DNA of 64,000 nucleotides, from contig JAEPQD010000001.1 in assembly GCA_017642695.1 (NCBI GenBank), positions 761,301 to 825,300 on the forward strand, written 5' to 3'. A model generated the notes under the pieces. The model did not search any database and was not told the DNA's origin. It saw only the letters and a list, made by a program, of their open reading frames with translations. Numbering within the stretch: the first letter of the stretch is position 1; each line of letters opens with the position of its first letter. The DNA is from Parvibaculum sp. Its GTDB lineage: Bacteria > Pseudomonadota > Alphaproteobacteria > Parvibaculales > Parvibaculaceae. The position numbers were made by a program, and so were the translations under genes. Shown here piece after piece: positions 27,365-33,901 of this stretch.

Positions 27365-27445
27365 TTTGTTCCCCTATTGCTCTGATCTTTCTTCTTCTTT
27401 CGTTCTCTCAGCGAACATGGTCTTGTGGTCGAGTAGAGGTGACTC

Positions 27446-28231
27446 TTGCGGCGAACATTATTTGAAGCTTATCGGGAAGGGTTATGTTCCCTATGCGGAT
27501 CGTCGCAAAATCTTTCCGGAGAACATAAAGTTAAAGCCACGCTGATTCGTGAGGAATTTGGAGGCGCTCGAATGGTAGTAGGTTCGTTCGAGTGTCCGGG
27601 AGATCAGGTGCGGCCTGCTCAGGGTGCTAAATCCAAAGCGTTTCACTTTACAGCGCCTATTTGCGCACTCTGCAATGGAGCGCGAACGCAAGCTGCCGAC
27701 CGGGAGTTTGATCTGTTTCACACAGCAGCCAGAGCGCACATGTTGAGAGGAAACGACCCACTGCTAGCATTCGAAGACAGTAGATACAGGGAAGGGTCGA
27801 AAGCTTATCTGAACCTATTTAGATACTTTGCTAAACTGCTCTGCTGCCATATGACTGAAGTTCGGGCCCCACGACCAATCCACATGTCTCGCTTTGCAAT
27901 TGGGGATACGGATACCAACTGTGTTTATCTTCAGATTGGAAATGACTGGAGTTATCAACAAGCAGAAGAAGAAATGGGCCCGCACTCATATGCTGCACAT
28001 GGCGGCTTAGTTGTGTATGCGGCTGAAAAAACCGCGAGCCCGAGAGCGTTTCATTCCAGTGTCACGGTGGGAGAACTTCAGTACGTATTCTGGTCGCGAT
28101 TAACAATATTTGAACAATTGGCGCTGCGCCTTTGGCATCGACCGTTCTGGGAATGGTGTCGGGAGAAGGCAGCAAGCGACGCCCCCGTCTCTAGAGAAAG
28201 ACGTATGAAGTTGGGCTTGCCACCCGACTAA
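27446..28231 (+). CDS. HNH-like zinc-finger protein, putative nuclease
   Basis: A 261-residue protein with an HNH-endonuclease-like arrangement at the N-terminus: LCSLCG (CxxC), SGEHKVKATL about eight residues later, then ICALCNGARTQAADREFD (CxxC plus Asn and Asp). The remaining 170 residues match nothing I know. The start is TTG 27446, supported by AGAGG at 27435-27439 six bases upstream; no ATG would keep the first CxxC. Low GC (23 of 60 in the row from 27781) ties it to the divergent HEPN-motif gene. Nuclease activity and a defence role are inference. Confidence 0.6.
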   Translation: MRRTLFEAYREGLCSLCGSSQNLSGEHKVKATLIREEFGGARMVVGSFECPGDQVRPAQGAKSKAFHFTAPICALCNGARTQAADREFDLFHTAARAHMLRGNDPLLAFEDSRYREGSKAYLNLFRYFAKLLCCHMTEVRAPRPIHMSRFAIGDTDTNCVYLQIGNDWSYQQAEEEMGPHSYAAHGGLVVYAAEKTASPRAFHSSVTVGELQYVFWSRLTIFEQLALRLWHRPFWEWCREKAASDAPVSRERRMKLGLPPD

Positions 28232-28274
28232 AGAAGATGCTGTTGATTGGACGATAAGCGCTCTCCAGCGGGAA

Positions 28275-28595
28275 CTAATGCTGGCTCTCCGGCATCTGCA
28301 CCCTGATCCCGTCGATCGCGTCGCTCGCGACGATCTGGCAGGAGAGGCGCGAATTGTCTTCGCGGCGCTCGCAGAAATCGAGCATCGTCTCTTCCATCGT
28401 CTCGATCTCCGGCAGCTTGCCCTGCCACTCCTCCGGCACATAGACCATGCAGGTGGCACACGCGCAGGCGCCGCCGCAATCGCCGTCGATGCCGGGAATG
28501 CCCTGCTTCACCGCCGCTTCCATCAGCGTCAGCCCGTTCTGGACCTCCACCGTGTGTTCCGTGCCGTCATTCTCGATATAGGTAACCTTCGCCAT
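28275..28595 (-). CDS. [2Fe-2S] ferredoxin (putidaredoxin/adrenodoxin type)
   Basis: A 106-residue vertebrate-type ferredoxin. Cluster ligands are C40, C46, C49 (CGGACACATC) and C86 (RLSCQI), the CX5CX2C...C spacing of putidaredoxin. It passes electrons from the ferredoxin reductase, encoded 50 bp upstream in the same direction, to a terminal oxygenase, usually a cytochrome P450. No P450 lies in the window. ATG 28595 is chosen because the longer frame overlaps the reductase gene. Confidence 0.92.
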   Translation of the reverse strand: MAKVTYIENDGTEHTVEVQNGLTLMEAAVKQGIPGIDGDCGGACACATCMVYVPEEWQGKLPEIETMEETMLDFCERREDNSRLSCQIVASDAIDGIRVQMPESQH

Positions 28596-28645
28596 CTCCG
28601 CTCGCGCCTCCACGCCTTCACTGTTTCGTTCTTGTCGCTCGCCGT

Positions 28646-29866
28646 TCAGCCGGCGATTTCCTTTACGCCGATGCTCTCGTCGCGAATGCGCGTGGGGTCC
28701 AGCACGGCCTTCTTCTGCGTCAGCATCTTCGCCATCATGAATTCCGGCGCGCGGTTGACCGCGTCGACAGCGATGAGCACACCGTCCTTCAAATAGAACA
28801 CCGCGAAGCTCCGCCCCGTCTCCGGGTCGCCCCGCACGACGGCTTCCGTGTAGCCCGCCGAAAGCCCCACGATCTGGAGCTTGAGGTCGTACTGGTCCGA
28901 CCAGAACCACGGCACCTGGTTATAGGGCTTCTCCTTGCCGGCGAGCGTTGCCGCCGCCGTCTTTCCCTGCTCGATGGCGTTGTGCACGCTTTCGAGCCGG
29001 AGCCGGTGGCCATAGACCGCGCTCGGATGGCTGGTGCAGTCGCCCGCCGCGCAGATGTCCGGGTCGCTCGTCCGGCAGAGCTCGTCCACCACGATGCCGT
29101 TCTCGACCTCGAGTCCCGCTTCCGCCGCAAGCTCCGTGTTCGGAATGATGCCGATGCCGACGACAACGAAGTCGCAGGGGAAGCGCTTGCCTTCGCCGGA
29201 GACGACGGCCTCCACCTTGTCCTTGCCCTCGAAGCCCGCAACGGTGACGCCCGTCTCGATGGTCACGCCTTCTTCGCGGTGCACGCGCTCGTAGAAATGC
29301 GACACGATCGGGTCCACCACGCGCGCCATCACGCGGTCCGCCGTTTCGAGCACGGTGACGCCTAGCCCACGCTTCGCCGCGACCGCCGCGACCTCAAGCC
29401 CGATATAGCCGCCGCCCACGACGACCATCTTCGCGCCTTCCGTGAAATGCGCCTGGATCGATTTCACGTCCTCGATGTTGCGGAGGTAGTGCACGCCGTC
29501 GAGTTCGAAGCCCGGCACGTTGATCTCGCGCACGCGGCTGCCCGTCGCGATGATGAGCTTGCCGTAATCGAAGCCGCGGCCGTCGCCCGTCAGCACGCGC
29601 TTCGCGCGCCGGTCGATCTCCGTCACCCGCGTGCCCCAATGCGTTTCCACATTCGACTGCGCATAGAAATCGGCGCCCTTGAGCTCCACGCGGTCATAGC
29701 CGATCTCGCCCGCCAGGAATTTCTTGCTGAGCGGCGGGCGCTGATAGGGCGCGTAGGGTTCGTCGCCGAAAAGCTTGATCGGGCCCTCGAAGCCTTCGGC
29801 CCGCAGGCTCTGCACGGCCTGCGCCGCCGCCTGGCCCGCGCCGATGATGAGAATGTCGTCCGCCAT
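28646..29866 (-). CDS. FAD-dependent ferredoxin reductase
   Basis: A 406-residue NAD(P)H:ferredoxin oxidoreductase of the putidaredoxin-reductase group. The FAD-binding loop is [13 protein letters not shown] at the N-terminus. The NAD-binding loop is [14 protein letters not shown] in the middle, and the second FAD contact is [12 protein letters not shown]. The C-terminal reductase domain starts at [20 protein letters not shown] 29866 has a GAGGGAGGAAG ribosome site. With the downstream ferredoxin it forms a two-gene electron-transfer operon. It could also serve the Rieske dioxygenase at 53.5 kb, which has no such genes of its own. Confidence 0.92.
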   Translation of the reverse strand: MADDILIIGAGQAAAQAVQSLRAEGFEGPIKLFGDEPYAPYQRPPLSKKFLAGEIGYDRVELKGADFYAQSNVETHWGTRVTEIDRRAKRVLTGDGRGFDYGKLIIATGSRVREINVPGFELDGVHYLRNIEDVKSIQAHFTEGAKMVVVGGGYIGLEVAAVAAKRGLGVTVLETADRVMARVVDPIVSHFYERVHREEGVTIETGVTVAGFEGKDKVEAVVSGEGKRFPCDFVVVGIGIIPNTELAAEAGLEVENGIVVDELCRTSDPDICAAGDCTSHPSAVYGHRLRLESVHNAIEQGKTAAATLAGKEKPYNQVPWFWSDQYDLKLQIVGLSAGYTEAVVRGDPETGRSFAVFYLKDGVLIAVDAVNRAPEFMMAKMLTQKKAVLDPTRIRDESIGVKEIAG

Positions 29867-29954
29867 CTTCCTCCCTCGCCCCTGTCCGCGTTCTTTCCGC
29901 CGCGCTTTCATCCGTACAAGGATGAGTCCGGAGCCATCCTCAAACAAAGGTGTC

Positions 29955-29974
29955 ACCCCGGTGGAAACCGGGGT
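29955..29974. repeat. REP-like hairpin
   Basis: ACCCCGGT / ACCGGGGT around GGAA, perfect over 8 bp, in the context GTCACCCCGGTGGAAACCGG. This is a common dispersed palindrome form in proteobacterial intergenic DNA. It lies about 90 bases upstream of the ferredoxin-reductase start. Confidence 0.6.
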
Positions 29975-30037
29975 CCATGGGCCTCTCGGCACCCCGTGAT
30001 CCCGCTTCCGAGGCGCTCTCCACCGCCCCGCGCAGTC

Positions 30038-30101
30038 TCCCCCGAAATTATGCGGAGATAAACTACGCAAACGCCGGATTTATATACCCTCTTTCGGGGG
30101 A
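30038..30101. repeat. Spaced 10-bp inverted repeat
   Basis: TCCCCCGAAA at 30038-30047 and its exact reverse complement TTTCGGGGGA at 30092-30101. They enclose a 44-bp segment richer in AT (TTATGC, TTTATATA). Could be a small mobile-element remnant or a looped regulatory site. Confidence 0.4.
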
Positions 30102-30171
30102 TTTCGCCTCACCCCATCCTCGCGGCGGATCGCCGCGCGCCGCGGCTCACAAAGTGTAACACGCCAAAAAA

Positions 30172-30185
30172 TGACGCCTGCGTCA
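30172..30185. promoter_or_regulatory. TGACGC-CT-GCGTCA palindrome flanked by A and T runs
   Basis: A perfect 6-bp inverted repeat with A-tract to the left and ACTTTTTT to the right. It may act as an operator related to the TGACG array downstream, or as a weak bidirectional terminator hairpin. Confidence 0.4.
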
Positions 30186-30224
30186 ACTTTTTTGTGGGGA
30201 GCAGGCGGCGGGCAGGCGAGGGGA

Positions 30225-30404
30225 CTTGTCCCCGTGGGGATATCCGCTCTTATGGTGAATCGGTAGGTCGCCGGGAAAACTTGTCCCCGGGCGCCTTGTC
30301 CCCGGTTTCGCGCCTCCGCCGCGTCATGTGACGTTTCGATGACGGTTCGGTGACGGTGGCCGCGATTTATCCCCGTCCGGTCCCTGTCACAAAGCTTGTC
30401 CCCG
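30225..30404. repeat. Cluster of CTTGTCCCCG repeats and an 11-bp-spaced TGACG array
   Basis: CTTGTCCCCG occurs four times on the plus strand, at 30225, 30280, 30295 and 30395. Between them CGTCA at 30322-30326 faces TGACG at 30329-30333, and TGACG recurs at 30340 and 30351, exactly 11 bp apart. The spacing puts the TGACG sites on one face of the helix, which suggests cooperative binding of a regulator. Confidence 0.5.
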
Positions 30405-30455
30405 CCTCGTCTTGTCTCTGAAACCATGCTCCAGAGCAGTCAAGGAGGCTTCCCC

Positions 30456-30935
30456 ATGAGCACCGATCTCACCCCCCGCATGAACCCCTACAAGGCCGCC
30501 CCCGCCGCCTACAAGCCGCTGGTCGACCTCCAGGCCTATACGGACAAATGCGGCCTCGAGCCCTCTCTGCTGGAGCTCGTGAAGACCCGCGCCTCGCAGA
30601 TCAACGGCTGCGCCTTCTGCCTCGAGATGCACACCCGCGAGGCCCGCGCGGCGGGCGAAAGCGAGGCGCGTCTCTATCTTCTGAATGCCTGGCACGAGTC
30701 GCCGCTCTACACGGATCGCGAGCGCGCGGCGTTGCAATGGACGGAAGCCGTGACGCGCGTGTCCGAAACCGGCGTGCCGGACGAGGCATGGAAGGCCGTG
30801 AGCGCGGTGTTCTCCGAAGAGGAGATCGCGAATCTCACCGTCGCCATCGGCATGATCAATGTCTGGAACAGGCTTGCCGTCTCGTTCCGTTCGCTTCATC
30901 CGGTCACGGAGGAACAGCAGCGCAAAACCGCCTAA
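30456..30935 (+). CDS. Carboxymuconolactone-decarboxylase-family protein (AhpD-like)
   Basis: A 159-residue helical protein with the AhpD-type redox motif NGCAFCLEMHTREAR (C52, C55, H59). Such proteins reduce peroxidase partners or act as thiol-based hydroperoxidases; true decarboxylases of the family lack the CxxC. ATG 30456 is preceded by a perfect AAGGAGG seven bases upstream. The stop overlaps the stop of the convergent PAS-protein gene by four bases. Its upstream region carries the repeat cluster described above. Confidence 0.88.
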   Translation: MSTDLTPRMNPYKAAPAAYKPLVDLQAYTDKCGLEPSLLELVKTRASQINGCAFCLEMHTREARAAGESEARLYLLNAWHESPLYTDRERAALQWTEAVTRVSETGVPDEAWKAVSAVFSEEEIANLTVAIGMINVWNRLAVSFRSLHPVTEEQQRKTA

Positions 30936-31450
30936 AGCAGCACGGATTCGCTCTTCGCCTTCACCGCCTTGTAGTCGAAGGTGAAGGCGGAGAGCACCAT
31001 GTTCGCCGTCTCGCCGTCGTCGGAAAGCGGCAGGAAGATCGAGTCGAACGTGTCGAAGCCGTCGGCAAGCCAGGCCGCGTCGCCATGCGCCCGCACCGGT
31101 TTCTTTGCTTCGGCCGCCTGCCGGTGAACGGATTGCACGCTCTTCACGGCGTCCTCGCCGAACGGCTTGAAGGCCTCCGAGATCGTCCGGCCGGTCGCAT
31201 CCGCGCCGAAATAATGCGCCACCTTCGTTCCGATCAGCCGGTAGCGGAAGTCCGTGAAGCCGGGCAGCACATCGACAAGAACGATCCATCCGAGATGGTC
31301 GCGCAGATCCGTCGGGCTGATCTCGGCCCGTGTCGGCATCGCGCGCGTGCCGCGCCTGGCATGCCAATAGGCGAGGATGTCGGCAAGCACGGGGTGCTCC
31401 ACCGAGGCTGGGGCGAATTCCGCCACCGTCCGCTCCCTGATGTCATGCAT
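30932..31450 (-). CDS. PAS-domain protein (PAS_5 type), second copy
   Basis: A 172-residue lone PAS protein of the same family as that at 1-501. It shares the order helix, YWHARRGTR, DHLGWIVLVDV, FRYRLIGTKVAHYFG and the C-terminal strand pair. No output domain, no signal peptide. Role unknown. It is transcribed divergently from tsaE with about 80 bp between starts, and its 3' end overlaps the CMD gene. Confidence 0.7.
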   Translation of the reverse strand: MHDIRERTVAEFAPASVEHPVLADILAYWHARRGTRAMPTRAEISPTDLRDHLGWIVLVDVLPGFTDFRYRLIGTKVAHYFGADATGRTISEAFKPFGEDAVKSVQSVHRQAAEAKKPVRAHGDAAWLADGFDTFDSIFLPLSDDGETANMVLSAFTFDYKAVKAKSESVLL

Positions 31451-31527
31451 CGCTCGCCGCTCCCCTTCGCTCCGCTGCGGAAGTCTCGCGCCTCGTCGTT
31501 AACGCGGTCCTAAAGTAAATTCATTTT

Positions 31528-32076
31528 ATGGAAATTGCCGCGCCGCTTGGCGCTTCCCGTGCCGTCGCGCTACAAACGCTCATGACCGCGGAAAACCTCG
31601 CCGTTCTGGAGTTCAAGCTTGCCGATGAGGCGGCGACGCACGCCCTCGGCGCGGCGCTGGCCGCGCGCCTCCGGCCGGGCGATCTGATCCTCCTGGAAGG
31701 CGATTTGGGCGCCGGAAAGACAGCGCTCGCCCGCGCCCTCATCCAGGCCCATCTCGCCGCCCATGGCCTCGCCGAGGACGTGCCGTCCCCCACCTTCACC
31801 CTCGTCCAGACCTATGAAAGCCCGGCGCTTCTCATCGCCCATGTCGATCTCTATCGCATCGAGGACCCGTCCGAATTGCGCGAACTCGGCCTCGCCGAAA
31901 CGGTGGACGAAGGCGTCGTCATCGTCGAATGGCCGGAGCGCGCGGCCCGCGAAATCCGCCGCCTCTCGCGCGATTGTCTCGACATCTCGCTCGCTCTCAT
32001 GCCAGAAGGCATGCGTCGCGCGCGGCTTGAAGGCCGGGGAAGCTGGGCCGCGCGGCTCGAGGGGCTGACGATTTGA
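31528..32076 (+). CDS. tsaE: tRNA t6A biosynthesis ATPase TsaE
   Basis: A 182-residue ATPase with the P-loop EGDLGAGKTALARAL and the TsaE motifs SPTFTLVQTYE, AHVDLYRI and VVIVEWPERA. With TsaB, TsaC and TsaD it makes the N6-threonylcarbamoyl-adenosine at position 37 of ANN-decoding tRNAs. The start may be ATG 31528 or ATG 31582; neither has a strong ribosome site, and the family length (150-170) slightly favours 31582. The stop overlaps the amgK TTG start. Confidence 0.92.
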   Translation: MEIAAPLGASRAVALQTLMTAENLAVLEFKLADEAATHALGAALAARLRPGDLILLEGDLGAGKTALARALIQAHLAAHGLAEDVPSPTFTLVQTYESPALLIAHVDLYRIEDPSELRELGLAETVDEGVVIVEWPERAAREIRRLSRDCLDISLALMPEGMRRARLEGRGSWAARLEGLTI

Positions 32077-33155
32077 CGACGCGCGAGGAAACGATCCGCG
32101 CCTTCTTGAAAGAGGCCGGCTGGGAGAAGGCGGAGCGCCGTCCGCTCGCGGGCGACGCCTCGACGCGGCGCTACGAACGCCTGTCGCTCGGCGGCCGTCC
32201 CGCCGTGCTGATGGATTGGCCCTCGGGGCCCGACGCCCCCGCCAGCGAGGGCCGTGCCGCCTATAGCCGCATCGCCCATCTTGCGGAGGATTGCCGTCCC
32301 TTCGTCGCCGTCGGCGAACATCTGCGCCGCCTCGGCCTTGCCGCGCCGGAGATTTTCGCGCGCGATCTCGCGCGCGGCCTGCTGCTCCTCGAGGATCTCG
32401 GCGATCACGTCTATGGCGAATTGATCGGCAAGGGCGAAGGCCCCGCCGGCGAGCCGCTTGACGACCTTTATCGCGCCGGCGTCGAAACGCTGCTCCGCCT
32501 GCAATCCGTGCCCGCCCCCGCCGCGCTTCCCGTCGGCGACGGCGCGTCGCACGAACTGCCGCGCTTCGACGACAGCGTCTTCCGTGCCGAGCTCGATGTG
32601 CTGCTCGACTGGTATTTCCCGGTGGTACTTGAAAGCGAAGCGACGGCGCAGATGCGTGCGGATTATCACGGCCTCTGGACGGCGCTCCGGCCGCAAGTCG
32701 ATGCCGGCGTTCAGACGCTTTTCCTGCGCGACTATCACTCTCCCAACATGCTCTGGCTCGGGAAACGCGCGGGCGCGGCCCGCGTCGGCCTTATCGACTA
32801 TCAGGACGCGCTGATCGGCAGCCGCGCCTACGACGTCGTCTCCTTCCTGCAGGACGCGCGGCGCGATGTTCCGCCGGCCCGCGAGCAAGCCATGCTCGCG
32901 TACTACGTCGACCGCGCGAAGGCGGAGCTTCCCGGTTTCGACGAAGAGGAATTCCGCGCCTCCTATGCCGTCCTCGGCGCGGAACGCGCGCTGCGCCTCA
33001 TCGGCCTCTGGCCGCGTCTCCTGAAGCGCGACGGCAAGCCGCAATACATGGCGCATATGCCCCGCACAATGGACTATCTCCGCCGCAATCTCGCGCATCC
33101 CGCGCTCGCCGAGCTTCGCGCCTGGCTCGATGCGCATGTTCTTGCGAAGGCCTGA
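32073..33155 (+). CDS. amgK: N-acetylmuramate/N-acetylglucosamine anomeric kinase
   Basis: A 360-residue aminoglycoside-phosphotransferase-fold kinase. The catalytic loop is LFLRDYHSPNMLWL and the metal-binding segment is VGLIDYQDALIG. The immediate downstream neighbour is a MurU-type nucleotidyltransferase, the classic AmgK-MurU pair. It converts recycled MurNAc to MurNAc-1-phosphate and bypasses de novo UDP-MurNAc synthesis, a route known to give intrinsic fosfomycin tolerance in Pseudomonas and Caulobacter. TTG 32073 overlaps the tsaE stop. Confidence 0.85.
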   Translation: MTTREETIRAFLKEAGWEKAERRPLAGDASTRRYERLSLGGRPAVLMDWPSGPDAPASEGRAAYSRIAHLAEDCRPFVAVGEHLRRLGLAAPEIFARDLARGLLLLEDLGDHVYGELIGKGEGPAGEPLDDLYRAGVETLLRLQSVPAPAALPVGDGASHELPRFDDSVFRAELDVLLDWYFPVVLESEATAQMRADYHGLWTALRPQVDAGVQTLFLRDYHSPNMLWLGKRAGAARVGLIDYQDALIGSRAYDVVSFLQDARRDVPPAREQAMLAYYVDRAKAELPGFDEEEFRASYAVLGAERALRLIGLWPRLLKRDGKPQYMAHMPRTMDYLRRNLAHPALAELRAWLDAHVLAKA

Positions 33156-33156
33156 G

Positions 33157-33873
33157 ATGGCGAACCGCATCCGCAAGGCGATGGTCATGGCGGCGGGGAA
33201 GGGCACGCGCATGCGGCCCTTGACCGACACCATGCCGAAGCCCCTCGTTCCCTTCATGGGGCGGCCCCTGATCGACCATGTGCTCGACCGCCTCGAAGAA
33301 GCGGGCATCGAGGAAGTGGTGGTGAACGTCCATCACTTCGCGGACCTGCTGGAAGCGCACCTCGCGGCGCGCAGAAGCCCGCGCATCGTGATTTCGGACG
33401 AGCGCGCCGAACTGCTCGACACGGGCGGTGGCACGAAGAAGGCGCTGCCGCTTCTCGGGCAGGAGCCCATCGTCACCTTCAACTCCGATTCCGTCTGGGC
33501 CGAGGAGCTCGGCTCGAACCTCGCGGAACTCATCGCCGCTTGGGATCCTGTGCGCATGGATGCGCTTCTCATGATCGCGGATGCGGCCCGTACCATCGGC
33601 TATGTCGGCCGGGGCGATTTCAGCATGGACGCGTCGGGCCTTCTCGCCCGCCGGTCGCCCGCCGCGACCGCGCCTTTCATGTTCGCGGGCGTCCAGATCG
33701 TGAAGCCCGCCCTCTTCGCCGACGGGCCGGACGGCCCCTTCTCGACCAACCTCATCTGGGACCGGCTGATCGAAAAAGGCAGCCTTTTCGGCCACCGCAT
33801 GACCGGCACCTGGATGCATGTCGGTGCGCCGGACGATCTCGCCGCGGCGGAAGCCTTCCTGCGGGATTTGTGA
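33157..33873 (+). CDS. murU: N-acetylmuramate-1-phosphate uridylyltransferase
   Basis: A 238-residue sugar-phosphate nucleotidyltransferase. The signature MAAGKGTRMRPLTDTMPKPLVP and the metal-binding FNSDSVW are intact. It couples MurNAc-1-phosphate with UTP to give UDP-MurNAc. ATG 33157 begins one base after the amgK stop, so the two are translated together. The short length, without the extra C-terminal helix repeats of GlmU or the tetramerisation part of RmlA, supports MurU over other members. Confidence 0.88.
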   Translation: MANRIRKAMVMAAGKGTRMRPLTDTMPKPLVPFMGRPLIDHVLDRLEEAGIEEVVVNVHHFADLLEAHLAARRSPRIVISDERAELLDTGGGTKKALPLLGQEPIVTFNSDSVWAEELGSNLAELIAAWDPVRMDALLMIADAARTIGYVGRGDFSMDASGLLARRSPAATAPFMFAGVQIVKPALFADGPDGPFSTNLIWDRLIEKGSLFGHRMTGTWMHVGAPDDLAAAEAFLRDL

Positions 33874-33901
33874 GCGGCATTATCGCCCGAGGGGCGCTAC
33901 C

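Larger units (their letters stand above)
29867..30455. other. 589-bp repeat-rich intergenic region
   Basis: No convincing gene. It contains a REP-like hairpin, a spaced 10-bp inverted repeat, a TGACGC/GCGTCA palindrome, a TGACG array and four CTTGTCCCCG copies, listed separately. It separates the ferredoxin-reductase operon (minus) from the CMD gene (plus), so it holds both promoter regions. Confidence 0.6.

Noticed and set aside
26771-28231. HEPN/HNH pair as a classical toxin-antitoxin module
   Set aside because: The genes are divergent rather than co-directional and both are too large for a typical antitoxin; no MNT-type partner is visible.
30225-30404. CRISPR-like array suspected from four CTTGTCCCCG copies
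   Set aside because: Repeats are only 10 bases and the spacing is irregular (55, 15 and 100 bases); no cas gene is near.
30080-30427. Minus-strand frame of 115 codons in the repeat-rich gap
   Set aside because: It spans all the palindromes and repeats, has no ribosome site and a composition unlike the neighbours.
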